Positions 5,782 to 6,837 of a stretch of DNA of 6,837 nt are shown here, piece by piece; the stretch's first letter is position 1; each line of letters starts with the position of its first letter. The position numbers and the translations under genes are program-made. Where the stretch lies: positions 1 through 6,837 of the forward strand of contig DLNA01000034.1 in NCBI GenBank assembly GCA_002476865.1, given 5' to 3'. The DNA comes from Patescibacteria group bacterium UBA7522 (GTDB lineage Bacteria; Patescibacteriota; CPR2; UBA1875). The notes beneath the pieces were generated by a model. That model did not search any database. It had not been told where the DNA came from and was given only the letters and a program-made list of their open reading frames with translations.

Positions 5782-6837
5782 CTTGAAGTACTACATTTTT
5801 ATTGTTGGCTGTGCAATGAACTATTCAGATTCAGAAAGGATCGCAGCTGTTTTTGATTCCTTTGGTTTTACTAGATCAAAATCAGAAGAAGATGCAAATA
5901 TTTTAATAGCTGTTTCATGTTCAGTGCGTCAAACGGCAGTCGATCGAATTTATGGTAAAAGTAGGGATTGGAAAAAAAGAAAGAAAAAAGATCCTGGTTT
6001 TTTAACAATTCTTTCTGGCTGTGTTTTGCCAGAAGACAAGAAAAAACTAAAGGAATCATTTGATTTAATATTTGAGATAAATAATATAGAGGAGCTAAAA
6101 AAGTTTTTAGTTTCAAGTGTTAAAAAAATCAACTCAAAAAATAAAAACAATCTTATTAAAAACGAATCGGACTATTCTAAAATCTTAAATTGCGACAAAG
6201 ATTATCTTTCGATTATTCCAAGCTATGAGTCGAGCTTTAGGGCTTATGTCCCGATAATGACGGGTTGCAATAATTTCTGTTCTTATTGTGCAGTACCATA
6301 TGTTAGAGGCAGAGAAAAGTCACGACCTTCGGCAGAAATAATAAAAGAGATTAAAAATTTAGTAAAAAGAGGTTTTAAAGAGATTATCTTGCTTGGACAA
6401 AATGTGAATAGCTATCAGGTGGCGAGTAATGAAAAATTTCTTAAGGTCGGGGGTCATCGAAATAGAGAATCGTTTTTAAAGTTAATAAAAAAAATTGATC
6501 AAATAGGGGGTGACTACAGAGTTTATTTTTATTCAAACCATCCCAAGGATATGTCCTTAGATCTAATTTCGGCAATGTCGAATCTAAAACATTTTCCGCC
6601 CTATATTCATCTGCCTTTGCAGTCGGGTAGTGATCGAATTTTAAAATCGATGAATCGTCACTATACTCAAAAAGAATACCTGGGTCTTGTTTCTCGGATA
6701 AAAAAAGATATTCCAAATGTTGGTATTACTACAGATGTAATTGTCGGCTATCCGGGCGAAACAGTCGAGGACTTTAATCAAACAAAAAAAGTTTTCGAAA
6801 GAGTTGGTTTTGAGATGGCCTTCATCTCCACCTACAG
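5768..6837 (+). CDS. miaB: MiaB-type tRNA methylthiotransferase, 3' end outside the window
   Basis: A radical-SAM iron-sulfur enzyme of the family that adds a methylthio group to i6A37 of tRNAs reading UNN codons. The first 356 residues are present. The N-terminal UPF0004 domain keeps the three ligands of the second cluster: C15 (VGCAMN), C51 (SCSVRQTAVDR) and C85 (SGCVLPED). The radical-SAM motif is C167, C171, C174 in GCNNFCSYC, followed by VPYVRGREKSRP, LLGQNVNSY, HLPLQSGSD and TTDVIVGYPGE. DSERI and RGREKSRP favour MiaB over the related MtaB and RimO. The C-terminal TRAM domain should lie beyond the edge. The start is taken as ATG 5768, 14 bases inside the malic enzyme gene; TTG 5783, two bases after its stop, would give a protein starting MKYYIFIVGC and is a real alternative. 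Neither has a good ribosome binding site. The middle (about 119-145) is Lys/Asn-rich and poorly conserved. Confidence 0.92.
   Translation, partial: MRANNLKYYIFIVGCAMNYSDSERIAAVFDSFGFTRSKSEEDANILIAVSCSVRQTAVDRIYGKSRDWKKRKKKDPGFLTILSGCVLPEDKKKLKESFDLIFEINNIEELKKFLVSSVKKINSKNKNNLIKNESDYSKILNCDKDYLSIIPSYESSFRAYVPIMTGCNNFCSYCAVPYVRGREKSRPSAEIIKEIKNLVKRGFKEIILLGQNVNSYQVASNEKFLKVGGHRNRESFLKLIKKIDQIGGDYRVYFYSNHPKDMSLDLISAMSNLKHFPPYIHLPLQSGSDRILKSMNRHYTQKEYLGLVSRIKKDIPNVGITTDVIVGYPGETVEDFNQTKKVFERVGFEMAFISTY

Overview
The window is an AT-rich stretch of bacterial chromosome. Several traits suggest a small-genome lineage of the Patescibacteria/CPR type: heavy A/T bias with Lys/Ile/Asn-rich proteins, a 581-residue ThrRS without the N-terminal TGS domain, an almost leaderless thrS promoter, tight gene overlaps and a TTG start. 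This taxonomic reading is an inference. TGA is not read as an amino acid in any of the genes seen, so a recoded genetic code is not indicated.

Left part, minus strand (about 2460 down to 1): a two-gene operon of CdaR/PucR-type transcription regulators. The first gene (2405-1293) has a recognisable sugar-diacid-like sensor domain. The second (1309-152) is a paralogue whose sensor half has diverged. The first gene is preceded by an extended -10 promoter, a GGGAG ribosome binding site and a striking two-copy direct repeat, TTGTAACT-N4-CCAAAT (plus-strand reading), at 31-bp spacing. After the second regulator comes a 119-base leader and the first ten codons of a third minus-strand gene that leaves the window. 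Its Shine-Dalgarno sequence is perfect and can be folded into hairpins, and the leader also holds a tiny Met-Pro-Pro-stop frame.

Middle part (2460-2909, about 450 bases without protein genes): a rho-independent terminator, then tRNA-Leu(CAG) and tRNA-Val(GAC), both on the minus strand with encoded CCA ends. A consensus-like promoter lies upstream of tRNA-Val. A divergent extended -10 promoter drives thrS on the plus strand.

Right part, plus strand (2910-6837): a compact cluster thrS - malic enzyme - miaB. Each downstream gene starts inside the end of the previous one, so they are probably one transcript: aminoacylation of tRNA-Thr, malate to pyruvate conversion, and tRNA A37 methylthiolation. 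miaB is cut by the window end.

No mobile element, CRISPR array or phage gene is visible. The least explained items are the paired regulators with their direct-repeat operator candidate and the structured leader of the truncated gene at the left edge. The function of that gene may reveal what the regulators control.
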